Origin: Bacillota bacterium | Lineage (GTDB): Bacteria; Bacillota; Clostridia; Lachnospirales; Lachnospiraceae | Length of the DNA stretch: 8,668 nucleotides | NCBI GenBank assembly: GCA_023415655.1 | Contig: JAEZKD010000084.1 | Coordinates: 1 to 8,668, forward strand | Reading direction: 5' to 3' | Shown: in pieces, positions 1 through 6,320 of the stretch | Layout of the letters: each line of letters starts with the position of its first letter | How positions within the stretch are numbered: the stretch's first letter is position 1 | Translations under genes and position numbers: made by a program | The notes under the pieces: generated by a model | What the model saw: the letters and a program-made list of their open reading frames with translations, nothing else | The model's database searches: none | What the model was told of the DNA's origin: nothing

Positions 1-205
1 ACGTCATATTGAGCAGGCGATGGATCGATTGATGGAAGGAAGAACTGTATTTGTCATTGCACATCGACTTTCTACTGTACGGAATTCTAATGCAATTATG
101 GTATTAGAACAAGGTGAGATCATTGAACGTGGGGATCATCAAGCTTTAATAGCCCAAAAGGGTAAATACTATCAGTTATATACTGGAATGTTTGAATTAT
201 CGTAA
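1..205 (+). CDS. ABC exporter, C-terminal end of the ATPase domain (5' partial)
   Basis: This is the last 67 residues of a gene that begins before the window; the first complete codon is at 2-4. The fragment carries the H-loop region of an ABC ATPase (GRTVFVIAHRLSTVRNSN), where the histidine is the switch-loop residue, then the usual strand 'IMVLEQGEIIERGDHQALI' and a short tail ending KYYQLYTGMFELS. This pattern is typical of type I exporters of the MsbA/LmrA/BmrA group, in which the ATPase is fused behind a six-helix membrane domain. The membrane part and the Walker motifs lie outside the window, so the substrate cannot be inferred. The ATG at 20 is internal and not a start. The gene ends 230 bp before the next coding region and is followed by an inverted repeat, so it is a separate unit from the nucleoside operon. 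Confidence 0.93.
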   Translation, partial: RHIEQAMDRLMEGRTVFVIAHRLSTVRNSNAIMVLEQGEIIERGDHQALIAQKGKYYQLYTGMFELS

Positions 206-210
206 AAATA

Positions 211-261
211 AAAGGAGTACAGCATATTTTCTCATTGTTGAGAGGAGTGGGGTACTCCTTT
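211..261. terminator. inverted repeat, probable bidirectional terminator
   Basis: A perfect 10-bp stem (AAAGGAGTAC at 211-220, GTACTCCTTT at 252-261) encloses a smaller hairpin, TCTCA-TTGT-TGAGA (230-243). It starts 5 bases after the exporter stop codon. On the + strand the following bases are only weakly T-rich (CTTTGTTATG). On the minus strand the stem is followed by a good T-run (revcomp of 199-213, TTTTATTTTTACG). It may therefore stop antisense transcription better than it ends the exporter message. Confidence 0.5.
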
Positions 262-361
262 GTTATGCACACAATACTCATTAAAAAGTATGACAACACA
301 GGAATGTTTAAACTATAGATGAAATTCATACCAATTATAAAAGTAAATTATACCAAAACAG

Positions 362-389
362 TTGAAATTTGGACGAAATAAGATATAAT
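362..389 (+). promoter_or_regulatory. sigma-A-type promoter of the nucleoside transporter operon
   Basis: The -35 box TTGAAA (362-367) and a perfect -10 box TATAAT (384-389) are separated by 16 bp. The expected transcription start is near 396, giving a leader of about 40 nt before the lipoprotein start codon. No other comparable promoter is seen in 206-435. I looked for the conserved core of a purine riboswitch in this leader and did not see one. Confidence 0.75.
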
Positions 390-393
390 ATAG

Positions 394-411
394 TTGACGG
401 GTATTCGTCAA
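394..411 (+). promoter_or_regulatory. palindrome over the predicted transcription start
   Basis: TTGACG (394-399) and CGTCAA (406-411) form a perfect 6-bp inverted repeat around a 6-base centre, 4 bp downstream of the -10 box. Its position suits a repressor operator. It could instead be a hairpin at the extreme 5' end of the transcript that protects the mRNA. The repeat is short and its function is inferred from position only. Confidence 0.35.
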
Positions 412-435
412 ATATTTTATTGGAGGAGAAAAAGA

Positions 436-1608
436 ATGAAGTTAAAGAAAATTTTATCTTTAGGTTTAGTTCTTGCTATGTCTGGCTCATTGCTTGCAGG
501 ATGTGGCACAAAGGAAGACAGTAAAGAAAGCAGCAGTGGTAGCAATGGTAGTGAAATTGCATTAATTACTGATAAGGGTAATATCGATGACAAGTCCTTT
601 AATCAGGGTTCTTGGGAAGGCGTTGTAGAATTCGCTGAAGCTAATAAGATTTCTCATCAGTACATAAAGCCAGAAGAAGCTTCTGATGCTGGTTATTTCG
701 CTGCAATTGAGCAAGCAATAGAGGGTGGAGCAAAAGTTGTTGTAACACCAGGTTATTTATTCGAAGTTGCTGTATATGAAGCTCAGACAAAGTATCCAAA
801 CGTTAAGTTTATCTTACTTGATGGAGCACCTCATACAGCTGATTATGCAACTTACAAGACAGAAGCTAACGTAGCAAGCGTTATGTACTCTGAAGAAGAA
901 TCAGGATACCTTGCTGGATATGCTGCCGTAAAAGATGGCAATACTAAGCTTGGTTTCATGGGTGGTATGGCTGTTCCAGCAGTACGTGCTTTCGGTTATG
1001 GTTACTTACAGGGTGCTGAAAAAGCAGCTGCTGAGCTTGGCTTAGCTGATGGTTCTATTTCTGTAATTTACCACTATACTGGTGACTTTGCTGAAACAGA
1101 TACTAATAAAGCAACTGCAAAGACTATGTATCAAGAAGGTGTTCAAGTAATCTTTGGTTGTGGTGGTTCTGTTGGTAAGAGCGTTATGTCTGCAGCAACA
1201 GAAGCTGGTACAAAAGTTATCGGTGTTGACGTTGACCAAAGATATGACAGTGAAACAGTTATCACTTCTGCAACTAAGGGTCTTGCTGCTTCTGTAGTAG
1301 CAGTTCTTGAAGCTATCTATAAGACAGACAGCTTTGCAACTTATGGTGGAACTACAACCTACTTTAGCGCTGTTAACAACGGTGTTGGTCTTCCAACTAG
1401 CGTAATTGGTGATGACAAAGCAGATGCATTTGATCGTTTTGCAAGCTTTACAAAGGCTGATTATGATGCAGTATTCGCAACATTAGTAAATGGCGAAGTT
1501 GATCCAGTTCGTGATATTACAATTGCAGATGCTAATGGTTATGCAACTTCTGAAGAGCTTACAGCAGGTCTTTCACTTGTTAAGGTTACAGTAGAAGCAA
1601 GACAGTAG
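436..1608 (+). CDS. nupN: Bmp-family substrate-binding lipoprotein of a nucleoside ABC importer
   Basis: This 390-residue lipoprotein captures substrate outside the membrane for the importer encoded downstream. The N-terminus is a type II signal peptide: MKLKK, a hydrophobic core, then lipobox LAGC with acylated Cys23. A Ser/Gly-rich linker precedes the mature domain. The mature domain has Bmp/PnrA hallmarks: 'ITDKGNIDDKSFNQGSW' (residues 44-60; D46 and F55 are in the region that contacts nucleosides in PnrA), 'GVDVDQ' (263-268) and the lysine of 'SATKG' (K281). PnrA of Treponema binds purine nucleosides and the B. subtilis NupN system takes up guanosine; the same substrate class here is inferred from homology and gene order. 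The ATG at 436 is chosen over an in-frame ATG at 394 because GGAGGAG (422-428) lies 7 bases upstream and the signal peptide begins there. Codon use (GTT, GGT, AAC, GAC) suggests high expression. Confidence 0.93.
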   Translation: MKLKKILSLGLVLAMSGSLLAGCGTKEDSKESSSGSNGSEIALITDKGNIDDKSFNQGSWEGVVEFAEANKISHQYIKPEEASDAGYFAAIEQAIEGGAKVVVTPGYLFEVAVYEAQTKYPNVKFILLDGAPHTADYATYKTEANVASVMYSEEESGYLAGYAAVKDGNTKLGFMGGMAVPAVRAFGYGYLQGAEKAAAELGLADGSISVIYHYTGDFAETDTNKATAKTMYQEGVQVIFGCGGSVGKSVMSAATEAGTKVIGVDVDQRYDSETVITSATKGLAASVVAVLEAIYKTDSFATYGGTTTYFSAVNNGVGLPTSVIGDDKADAFDRFASFTKADYDAVFATLVNGEVDPVRDITIADANGYATSEELTAGLSLVKVTVEARQ

Positions 1609-1672
1609 TTAATGATAACGAATGTCATGTTTTAGGTAATGAAGGATGCATGTGAATTAATTTACCTGAATA

Positions 1673-1706
1673 CGGGGGAAGGGCAGTTGCCAGTCCCCCG
1701 ATTTTT
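1673..1706 (+). terminator. terminator-like hairpin between lipoprotein and ATPase genes (probable partial terminator)
   Basis: CGGGGGA (1673-1679) pairs with TCCCCCG (1694-1700). Inside, GGC (1682-1684) pairs with GCC (1689-1691) over an AGTT tetraloop, with a 2x2 internal loop between the stems. ATTTTTAT follows directly. This is the shape of an intrinsic terminator, but it sits inside an operon with no obvious new promoter before the ATPase gene. Partial read-through would give more binding protein than membrane complex, a pattern known from many binding-protein-dependent transporters. It may also protect the 3' end of the lipoprotein message after processing. Confidence 0.65.
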
Positions 1707-1716
1707 ATCTAGAGAA

Positions 1717-1722
1717 GAGAGG
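1717..1722 (+). promoter_or_regulatory. ribosome binding site deciding the ATPase start
   Basis: GAGAGG lies 6 bases before the ATG at 1729. The upstream in-frame ATG at 1639 has no such site, and its extra 30 codons would run through the terminator-like hairpin. The ATG at 1729 also gives the family-typical N-terminus 'MEDYIIEML'. Confidence 0.65.
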
Positions 1723-1728
1723 TTTCGC

Positions 1729-3285
1729 ATGGAAGACTATATTATTGAGATGCTACATATCACAAAAGAATTCCCAGGTATTATCGCTAATGACGATATA
1801 ACGCTTCGGTTAAAAAAAGGTGAGATCCATGCATTGCTTGGAGAAAATGGAGCAGGAAAATCAACTCTAATGAGTGTACTTTTTGGGTTGTATCAAGCAG
1901 AGAAGGGCGAAATTAGAAAGAATGGGCAAGTAGTAAAAATAAACAATCCAAACGATGCGAACGCACTTGGTATTGGGATGGTACATCAGCATTTTAAATT
2001 AGTTGATATTTTTACGGTATTGGAGAACATTATTCTAGGTGTTGAGCCAAATAAAATGGGATTTATACAGAAAAAAGAAGCAAGAGAGAAAGTACTTGAA
2101 TTAAGTGAGAAATATGGATTAAAGGTAAATCCAGATGTTTTAATTGAAAATATTACTGTTGGTATGCAGCAACGTGTTGAGATTCTTAAGATGCTTTATA
2201 GAGACAATGATATACTAATTTTTGATGAACCAACTGCAGTTTTAACACCGCAGGAAATAGACGAACTTATGGAAATTATGCGTAATTTCGCCAAAGAGGG
2301 TAAGTCCATACTCTTCATTACACATAAGTTAAATGAAATTATGGCAGTTGCTGATCGATGTACGGTATTGCGCAAGGGTAAATATATTGGAACAGTTGAT
2401 ATTAAGGACACAACAAAGGAAGAGCTTTCAAAGATGATGGTTGGACGTGATATCAACTTTATCGTTGAGAAGAAGGAAGCCGAAAGGAAAGAGGTTATTC
2501 TTTCTGTACGTGGAGTCACGGTACCATGTAAGCATAGTAAGAATAATGCAGTGAACAATGTTTCCTTTGATGTTCATGCAGGAGAAATCGTTTGTCTTGC
2601 CGGGATTGATGGGAATGGACAAACCGAGTTTGTATCCGCGTTAACAGGACTAGATAAAATGAGTGCAGGTACGATTACACTTTGTGGAAATGACATTACA
2701 AAGGCCAATATTCGAAAGCGTTCCAAAGCAGGAATGAGTCATATTCCAGAAGATCGTCATAAGCATGGACTTGTACTTGATTATAGCTTAGAGGATAATT
2801 TGGTGCTTCAACGTTATTGGCAGCCAGAATTCCAAGCACATGGATTTATCAAGAAGGGTGAAGTACGTAATTATGCGGAAAAGCTAATTACTCAGTATGA
2901 TGTACGTAGTGGACAAGGTCCGATTACCATTGCACGAAGCATGTCCGGGGGAAATCAACAGAAGGCAATCATTGCACGTGAGATGGACAAACAGCATGAA
3001 GTATTAGTCGCAGTTCAGCCAACACGTGGACTTGATGTTGGTGCTATTGAGTACATTCATAAACAATTGATTCAAAAACGAGACGAAGGGAAAGCAGTGT
3101 TACTAGTTTCCTTGGAATTAGATGAAGTTATGAATGTTAGCGATCGTATTCTTGTGATGTACGAGGGCGAAATTGTTGGAGAATTAGATCCCAAAACTAC
3201 AAACGTTCAGGAACTAGGACTTTATATGTCTGGTGCAAAACGAGATAACGGTAAGACAAAAAAGGAGGAGAAGACAAGTGAATAA
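1729..3285 (+). CDS. nupO: nucleoside ABC importer, double-domain ATPase
   Basis: This 518-residue cytoplasmic ATPase powers the importer and carries two ABC domains in one chain, as in RbsA/MglA and NupO. Domain 1 has Walker A GENGAGKS (38-45), Q-loop Gln87, a modified signature TVGMQQR (143-149) and Walker B 'ILIFDEPTA' with D166/E167. Domain 2 has a degenerate Walker A-like loop GIDGNGQTE (292-300), a proper signature MSGGNQQ (405-411) and 'VLVAVQPTRGLD' (425-436), where Val-Gln replaces the usual Walker B Asp-Glu. One composite site is therefore canonical and the other degenerate, as is usual in this ATPase family. It lies 120 bp after the lipoprotein gene and overlaps the next gene by 8 bp. 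Its C-terminal Lys/Glu codons carry the ribosome site of that gene. The longer reading from 1639 is rejected for lack of a ribosome site. Confidence 0.93.
   Translation: MEDYIIEMLHITKEFPGIIANDDITLRLKKGEIHALLGENGAGKSTLMSVLFGLYQAEKGEIRKNGQVVKINNPNDANALGIGMVHQHFKLVDIFTVLENIILGVEPNKMGFIQKKEAREKVLELSEKYGLKVNPDVLIENITVGMQQRVEILKMLYRDNDILIFDEPTAVLTPQEIDELMEIMRNFAKEGKSILFITHKLNEIMAVADRCTVLRKGKYIGTVDIKDTTKEELSKMMVGRDINFIVEKKEAERKEVILSVRGVTVPCKHSKNNAVNNVSFDVHAGEIVCLAGIDGNGQTEFVSALTGLDKMSAGTITLCGNDITKANIRKRSKAGMSHIPEDRHKHGLVLDYSLEDNLVLQRYWQPEFQAHGFIKKGEVRNYAEKLITQYDVRSGQGPITIARSMSGGNQQKAIIAREMDKQHEVLVAVQPTRGLDVGAIEYIHKQLIQKRDEGKAVLLVSLELDEVMNVSDRILVMYEGEIVGELDPKTTNVQELGLYMSGAKRDNGKTKKEEKTSE
3262..3268 (+). 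promoter_or_regulatory. ribosome binding site supporting a GTG start for the first permease
   Basis: AAGGAGG lies 9 bases before GTG at 3278 and 18 bases before the in-frame ATG at 3287. The spacing favours GTG. The GTG overlaps the ATPase stop codon region (TAA at 3283-3285), which suggests translational coupling. Confidence 0.7.
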
Positions 3286-4429
3286 AATGAGAAAATTAAC
3301 ACAAAGTAAAGGCTTTTCCTCATTTACCGCTGCTTTATTAGCGATTATCCTAGGTCTTTTCTTTGGACTTATAGTAATGTTAATTGCGAATCCTAACAGA
3401 GCAGGTTTGGGCTTTCAGAGAGTACTAACTGCTGGATTAAGCCGTGTCGGTGATGTATTCTACTATGCAACACCTATTTTAATGACAGGTCTTGCGGTTG
3501 GTTTTGCATTTAAGATGGGGTTATTCAATATTGGAGCCTCTGGTCAGTACACTATGGGTATGTTCTTTGCTATGTATGTTGGCTTTATGTGGGACCTTCC
3601 AGCTGGAATTCATTGGATTGTATGTATCTTAGCAGGTATGGTTGGAGGTATGATCTGGGGTGTTATCCCTGGTATCTTTAAAGCTATGTTGAACGTAAAT
3701 GAAGTAATAACCTCCATTATGTTTAACTACATTGGTATGTACTTAGTTGATATGTGGATTCAAAGCAACTCTACAATGTATGTATCGTCTCAAGCAAGAA
3801 CAGCTTATCTACCATCCTCCTCACAGATGCCTTCCTTAGGTGTTGATGGCTCAAGTGTAAGTGTTGGTATTATTCTTGCAATTCTAATTGCAATTGCTTT
3901 GTTTGTTATCTTAAATAAGACAACCTTTGGTTATGAGCTAAAAGCAACTGGCTTTAATAAGCATGCAAGTGATTATGCTGGTATGAATGGAAAGAAGAAT
4001 ATCATTCTTACCATGACAATTGCAGGTGGACTTGCTGGTCTTGGTGGTGCCTTTGCAATACTTGCACCTTCGGTCATTCAAGGAAGTAGTATCACCTATG
4101 AGCCAATTAGTGTCATTGCAGCCAATGGATTTAATGGTATTGCAGTTGCGTTACTTGGTAACTCTAGCCCAATTGGTATTATCTTTTCTTCTCTCTTTAT
4201 TTCTTACATACAGCGTGGTGGCAGTAGCGCCAGCTTAGTAGGCTTTAAGCCAGAGATTATTGATGTTGTAATCGCTATTATTATCTATTTCTCAGCATTT
4301 GCAATGTTAATGAATACAACAGCTTCGAACTTTATAAAGAAGAGAAGAGATAAGAGAAAAGATAAGGAACAAGCAATTACACAGAATGCAAGTGTTCAGG
4401 CGAAAGAAACGAAAAAGGAGGAACAGTAA
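3278..4429 (+). CDS. nupP: nucleoside ABC importer, permease 1
   Basis: This 383-residue polytopic membrane protein belongs to the branched-chain/ribose-type permease family (BPD_transp_2). Visible features are a first transmembrane segment (AALLAIILGLFFGLIVMLIA), the conserved motif 'GLFNIGASGQYTMG' after 'AFKMG', the cytoplasmic coupling-type segment 'NEVITSIMFNYIG', several glycine-rich helices ('IAGGLAGLGGAFA'), a final helix near 'VVIAIIIYFSAFAML', and a Lys/Arg/Glu-rich cytoplasmic tail of about 40 residues. It pairs with the second permease to form the membrane channel. The GTG at 3278 is preferred as start; ATG at 3287 would shorten the protein by three residues. The gene overlaps the ATPase gene by 8 bp and ends 3 bp before the next start. 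Its last codons (KKEEQ) hold the ribosome site for permease 2. The nucleoside specificity is inferred from the operon. Confidence 0.92.
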   Translation: MNKMRKLTQSKGFSSFTAALLAIILGLFFGLIVMLIANPNRAGLGFQRVLTAGLSRVGDVFYYATPILMTGLAVGFAFKMGLFNIGASGQYTMGMFFAMYVGFMWDLPAGIHWIVCILAGMVGGMIWGVIPGIFKAMLNVNEVITSIMFNYIGMYLVDMWIQSNSTMYVSSQARTAYLPSSSQMPSLGVDGSSVSVGIILAILIAIALFVILNKTTFGYELKATGFNKHASDYAGMNGKKNIILTMTIAGGLAGLGGAFAILAPSVIQGSSITYEPISVIAANGFNGIAVALLGNSSPIGIIFSSLFISYIQRGGSSASLVGFKPEIIDVVIAIIIYFSAFAMLMNTTASNFIKKRRDKRKDKEQAITQNASVQAKETKKEEQ

Positions 4430-4432
4430 AGT

Positions 4433-5398
4433 ATGGATGTTTTTATTTATTTAATTCAGAATACACTTCCAGTTGCAATTCCTCTTTTACTAGTTGCACT
4501 TGGTGGTATGTTTAGTGAGCGAAGCGGTGTAATTAATATCGGCTTAGAAGGTATTATGTTATTTGGTGCATTTTTTGGTTGTTTATTTACTTATGGAGCC
4601 AAAGATTCTGGATTAAGTGCTCAATTAATTCTATTAATAGCGATGTTGATTGCAGCAATTGCTGGCATTATCTTTTCCTTCTTATTGTCATTTGCAGCAG
4701 TTAAGATGAAAGCAGATCAGACAATTACTGGTACTGCATTGAATATGCTTGTTCCAGCGTTGGTTTTGTTGTTCGCTAAGATGTATTTTAACAGCGATGG
4801 AATTACAACGAGTACAAGCTTCTATATTAAGAAAGTGCCTGGCCTTGGAGATATCCCAGTGCTTGGTGAGTTGTTCTTCCAGAATACATACCTTACAGTT
4901 TATCTAGGAATTCTCTTCTTGATTGTTTCGACGATAATCTTTTATAAAACCAAATTTGGTTTACGCTTACGTGCGTGTGGTGAACATCCACAAGCAGCAG
5001 ACTCCGTTGGTATTAACGTATATAAAATGAGATATGCAGGTGTTGCATTATCTGGTTTCTTAGGTGGCATCGGTGGTTTCTTCTATTCCGTTGGTGTTAT
5101 GTCAGGTAACGTAAATGGACATACCGGTGCAGCAGGTTTTGGTTTCCTTGCATTAGCAGTTATGATATTTGGTCAATGGAAGCCAGTTAAGATTTTCTTT
5201 GCAGCCTTGTTCTTTGCGTTCCTTAGAACTTTAGCATACTCAGTTGCCTTGATACCTTTCTTGAAAAACTTAGAGCTTCACCAAGCTTATTATAAGATGC
5301 TACCATATGTAGCAACTATGGTTGTACTTGCATTTACCTCAAAGAAATCAAGAGCGCCGAAGGCAGAAGGTATTCCTTATGATAAGGGTAAGAGATAA
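4433..5398 (+). CDS. nupQ: nucleoside ABC importer, permease 2
   Basis: This 321-residue membrane protein is the second half of the transport channel. It shows 'ERSGVINIGLEGIMLFGAFFG' split over residues 29-49, the standard motif of this permease branch, then 'MKADQTITGTALNML', the cytoplasmic 'KTKFGLRLRACGEHPQAADSVGINV', and glycine-rich helices ('LSGFLGGIGGFFYSVG'). It ends in a short basic tail. Length and motifs match NupQ-type permeases with no sign of truncation. AAGGAGG (4415-4421), inside the end of permease 1, lies 11 bases before its ATG, so the two genes are probably translationally coupled. It is the last gene of the operon. Its stop codon is the start of a GATAAAA tandem repeat, and a strong terminator follows about 135 bp later. 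Confidence 0.93.
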   Translation: MDVFIYLIQNTLPVAIPLLLVALGGMFSERSGVINIGLEGIMLFGAFFGCLFTYGAKDSGLSAQLILLIAMLIAAIAGIIFSFLLSFAAVKMKADQTITGTALNMLVPALVLLFAKMYFNSDGITTSTSFYIKKVPGLGDIPVLGELFFQNTYLTVYLGILFLIVSTIIFYKTKFGLRLRACGEHPQAADSVGINVYKMRYAGVALSGFLGGIGGFFYSVGVMSGNVNGHTGAAGFGFLALAVMIFGQWKPVKIFFAALFFAFLRTLAYSVALIPFLKNLELHQAYYKMLPYVATMVVLAFTSKKSRAPKAEGIPYDKGKR

Positions 5399-5444
5399 AA
5401 GATAAAAGATAAAAGATAAAGATAAAAGATAAAGATAAAAGATA
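5394..5444. repeat. short tandem repeat GATAAA(A) starting at a stop codon
   Basis: Seven consecutive units start at 5394, 5401, 5408, 5415, 5421, 5428 and 5434, with lengths 7-7-7-6-7-6-7, and a partial eighth unit (GATA) at 5441. The first unit contains the TAA stop of the permease 2 gene. A related sequence, GATAAGG, occurs within the last codons (5381-5387), so the array may have grown from the gene end by replication slippage. Copy-number change should leave the protein intact because the stop lies in the first unit. Confidence 0.9.
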
Positions 5445-5517
5445 TGTTAGCATAGTTTTTTGATGTTGATCTTATTATGTGAGTGGGTAAGCCCATGAAA
5501 CAATAAGAGCATATCTT
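5439..5517 (+). other. nested inverted repeats in the 3' untranslated region
   Basis: Three nested pairs are visible: AAGATATG (5439-5446) with CATATCTT (5510-5517), CTTATT (5471-5476) with AATAAG (5502-5507), and TGGG (5484-5487) with CCCA (5492-5495) over a TAAG loop. A separate small hairpin TATG-TTAG-CATA (5443-5454) followed by GTTTTTT competes with the outer stem. It may be a structured 3' untranslated region, a weak first terminator or a small RNA. No known RNA family was recognised. Confidence 0.35.
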
Positions 5518-5533
5518 ACAGTAAAATTGATTC

Positions 5534-5578
5534 AAAAAAACGATAACATTCTGTGAGTAGAGTGTTATCGTTTTTTTT
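5534..5578. terminator. strong bidirectional terminator between converging genes
   Basis: AAAAAAACGATAACA (5534-5548) pairs perfectly with TGTTATCGTTTTTTT (5563-5577). The stem continues inward through a T·G wobble (5549/5562) and TCT/AGA (5550-5552/5559-5561) to a 6-base loop. T-runs flank the stem on both strands: 5571-5578 on +, the complement of 5534-5540 on minus. It ends the nucleoside operon on + and the 76-residue gene's transcript on minus. Confidence 0.9.
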
Positions 5579-5657
5579 ATTCATGGCAAGTGAGGCAGTT
5601 TGCTGGCTCATCTTGTTTCGCATGAAAACTCATAGAAATTTGATATTTTCTTTCTGA
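5577..5657 (-). other. in-frame open tail after a stop, with a CxxCH motif (possible tiny ORF)
   Basis: Directly after the TAA of the 76-residue gene (5658-5660) the same frame stays open for 26 codons, until TAA at 5577-5579, which abuts the terminator stem. The tail starts SERKYQIS, continues with a Met codon at 5631-5633 and ends NCLTCHE. The Met could begin an 18-residue peptide, but no good ribosome site precedes it. The tail is either a decayed C-terminus, a read-through extension, a tiny separate gene, or chance. CxxCH is the heme c attachment motif, but there is no export signal, so metal binding is as likely if it is real. Confidence 0.3.
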
Positions 5658-5888
5658 TTATTCTGGAAATTCCACAGTGACGTACCAACCAGCATCACTC
5701 CCAGTGACATCGGTTACTACACCCTCAAAACTCTTCAATCGTTCAGAAAAGGTATAATTCCCTGACATTGCAATTGCTGGAATGATTGTATAATAATAAC
5801 TCATTGGAAGTTTACTTTCTTGTACGGTAACGTGATCTCCTGGTTTTACAAGATTCGGGCGTTCCATCTTAAACTTCATGCTTCTCAT
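5658..5888 (-). CDS. hypothetical 76-residue protein, likely small beta-barrel
   Basis: I do not recognise this protein. It is a soluble 76-residue product without signal peptide or membrane segment. 'VKPGDHVTVQ' near residue 15 and 'FEGVVTDVTGSDAGWYVTVEF' (split over 54-74) alternate hydrophobic and polar residues like a small SH3/OB-like barrel; the fold is inferred from this pattern only. The start at 5886-5888 is supported by AAAGGAG (5897-5903 on the complementary strand) 8 bases upstream; a second in-frame Met at residue 4 is too far for that site. It lies 74 bp downstream of the 98-residue membrane protein gene in the same orientation with no clear terminator between them, so the two may be co-transcribed. 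A short palindrome, TAGCATTTGCTA (5938-5949), lies in the gap. The in-frame tail after its stop is described separately. Confidence 0.75.
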   Translation of the reverse strand: MRSMKFKMERPNLVKPGDHVTVQESKLPMSYYYTIIPAIAMSGNYTFSERLKSFEGVVTDVTGSDAGWYVTVEFPE

Positions 5889-5962
5889 TAAATCAACTCC
5901 TTTTCATCAGAATAACACAAACCATGCAAGATGTCATTAGCATTTGCTAGGTATCCTTTGAT

Positions 5963-6259
5963 TTACAAAAAGTTAAAATTTATCATACTTAGAATAAAAA
6001 TTAAAAGAAGGATGGAGAGAATTCCCTTTATCACCTTTAGGTGTGCTACTTGTTTGGCAAAGAGCAATAGTTTTATTTCCTCGAGATCAGTTACCTCATC
6101 ATATAGTAAGTAATCTTCCTGACGCAAACGAATGATATCTTTTAATTTCATCGTAGGATGTTTTCGTTCGGTTCCAACTGTTTCATATTCCTCTTTCGAA
6201 ACATTCTTTGTATCAATCACATCTGCTTCATACAAAGCGTCATATATCTTTTTATTCAT
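5963..6259 (-). CDS. hypothetical 98-residue tail-anchored membrane protein
   Basis: I do not recognise this gene. Residues 1-76 are charged and predicted to be cytoplasmic, with an acidic N-terminal part (MNKKIYDALYEADVID) and helix-like stretches ('KLKDIIRLRQEDYLLYDEV', 'LEEIKLLLFAKQVAHLKVIKG'). The last 20 residues (GILSILLLIFILSMINFNFL) form one hydrophobic segment that runs to the C-terminus, so the protein is probably tail-anchored in the membrane. The start at 6257-6259 is chosen because GGGGAGGT (6267-6274, minus strand) lies 7 bases upstream and a good promoter precedes it. The longer frame from 6361 would run across the promoter and into the long palindrome and is rejected. It is the first gene after that palindrome, so it is probably not co-transcribed with the hemerythrin gene. 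Confidence 0.75.
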   Translation of the reverse strand: MNKKIYDALYEADVIDTKNVSKEEYETVGTERKHPTMKLKDIIRLRQEDYLLYDEVTDLEEIKLLLFAKQVAHLKVIKGILSILLLIFILSMINFNFL

Positions 6260-6292
6260 ACTCTTGACCTCCCCATATTTCCTTATATACAG

Positions 6293-6320
6293 ATTATACC
6301 ATTTATATAGGGGGAGTAAA
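6293..6320 (-). promoter_or_regulatory. promoter of the 98-residue membrane protein gene
   Basis: On the minus strand TATAAT (6293-6298) carries an extended -10 TGG and is preceded at 16 bp by TTTACT (6315-6320), a 4/6 match to the -35 consensus. The start of transcription should be near 6286, giving a short leader with the GGAGG site. The -35 box overlaps the left edge of the long palindrome. Confidence 0.65.

Noticed and set aside
120..329. 69-codon minus-strand frame over the exporter end
   Set aside because: It runs through the inverted repeat at 211-261 and overlaps a real gene end antisense; no ribosome site or family resemblance.
206..435. purine riboswitch ahead of the nucleoside operon
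   Set aside because: The conserved three-way-junction core was not found, and the predicted leader of about 40 nt is too short to hold one.
2196..2558. 120-codon minus-strand frame and a neighbour at 2428-2622
   Set aside because: Both lie opposite the well-supported ATPase gene and carry no recognisable motifs or ribosome sites.
4020..4238. 72-codon + frame within permease 1
   Set aside because: It is a shifted frame of a clear permease gene; leucine/valine richness comes from the membrane-helix codons.
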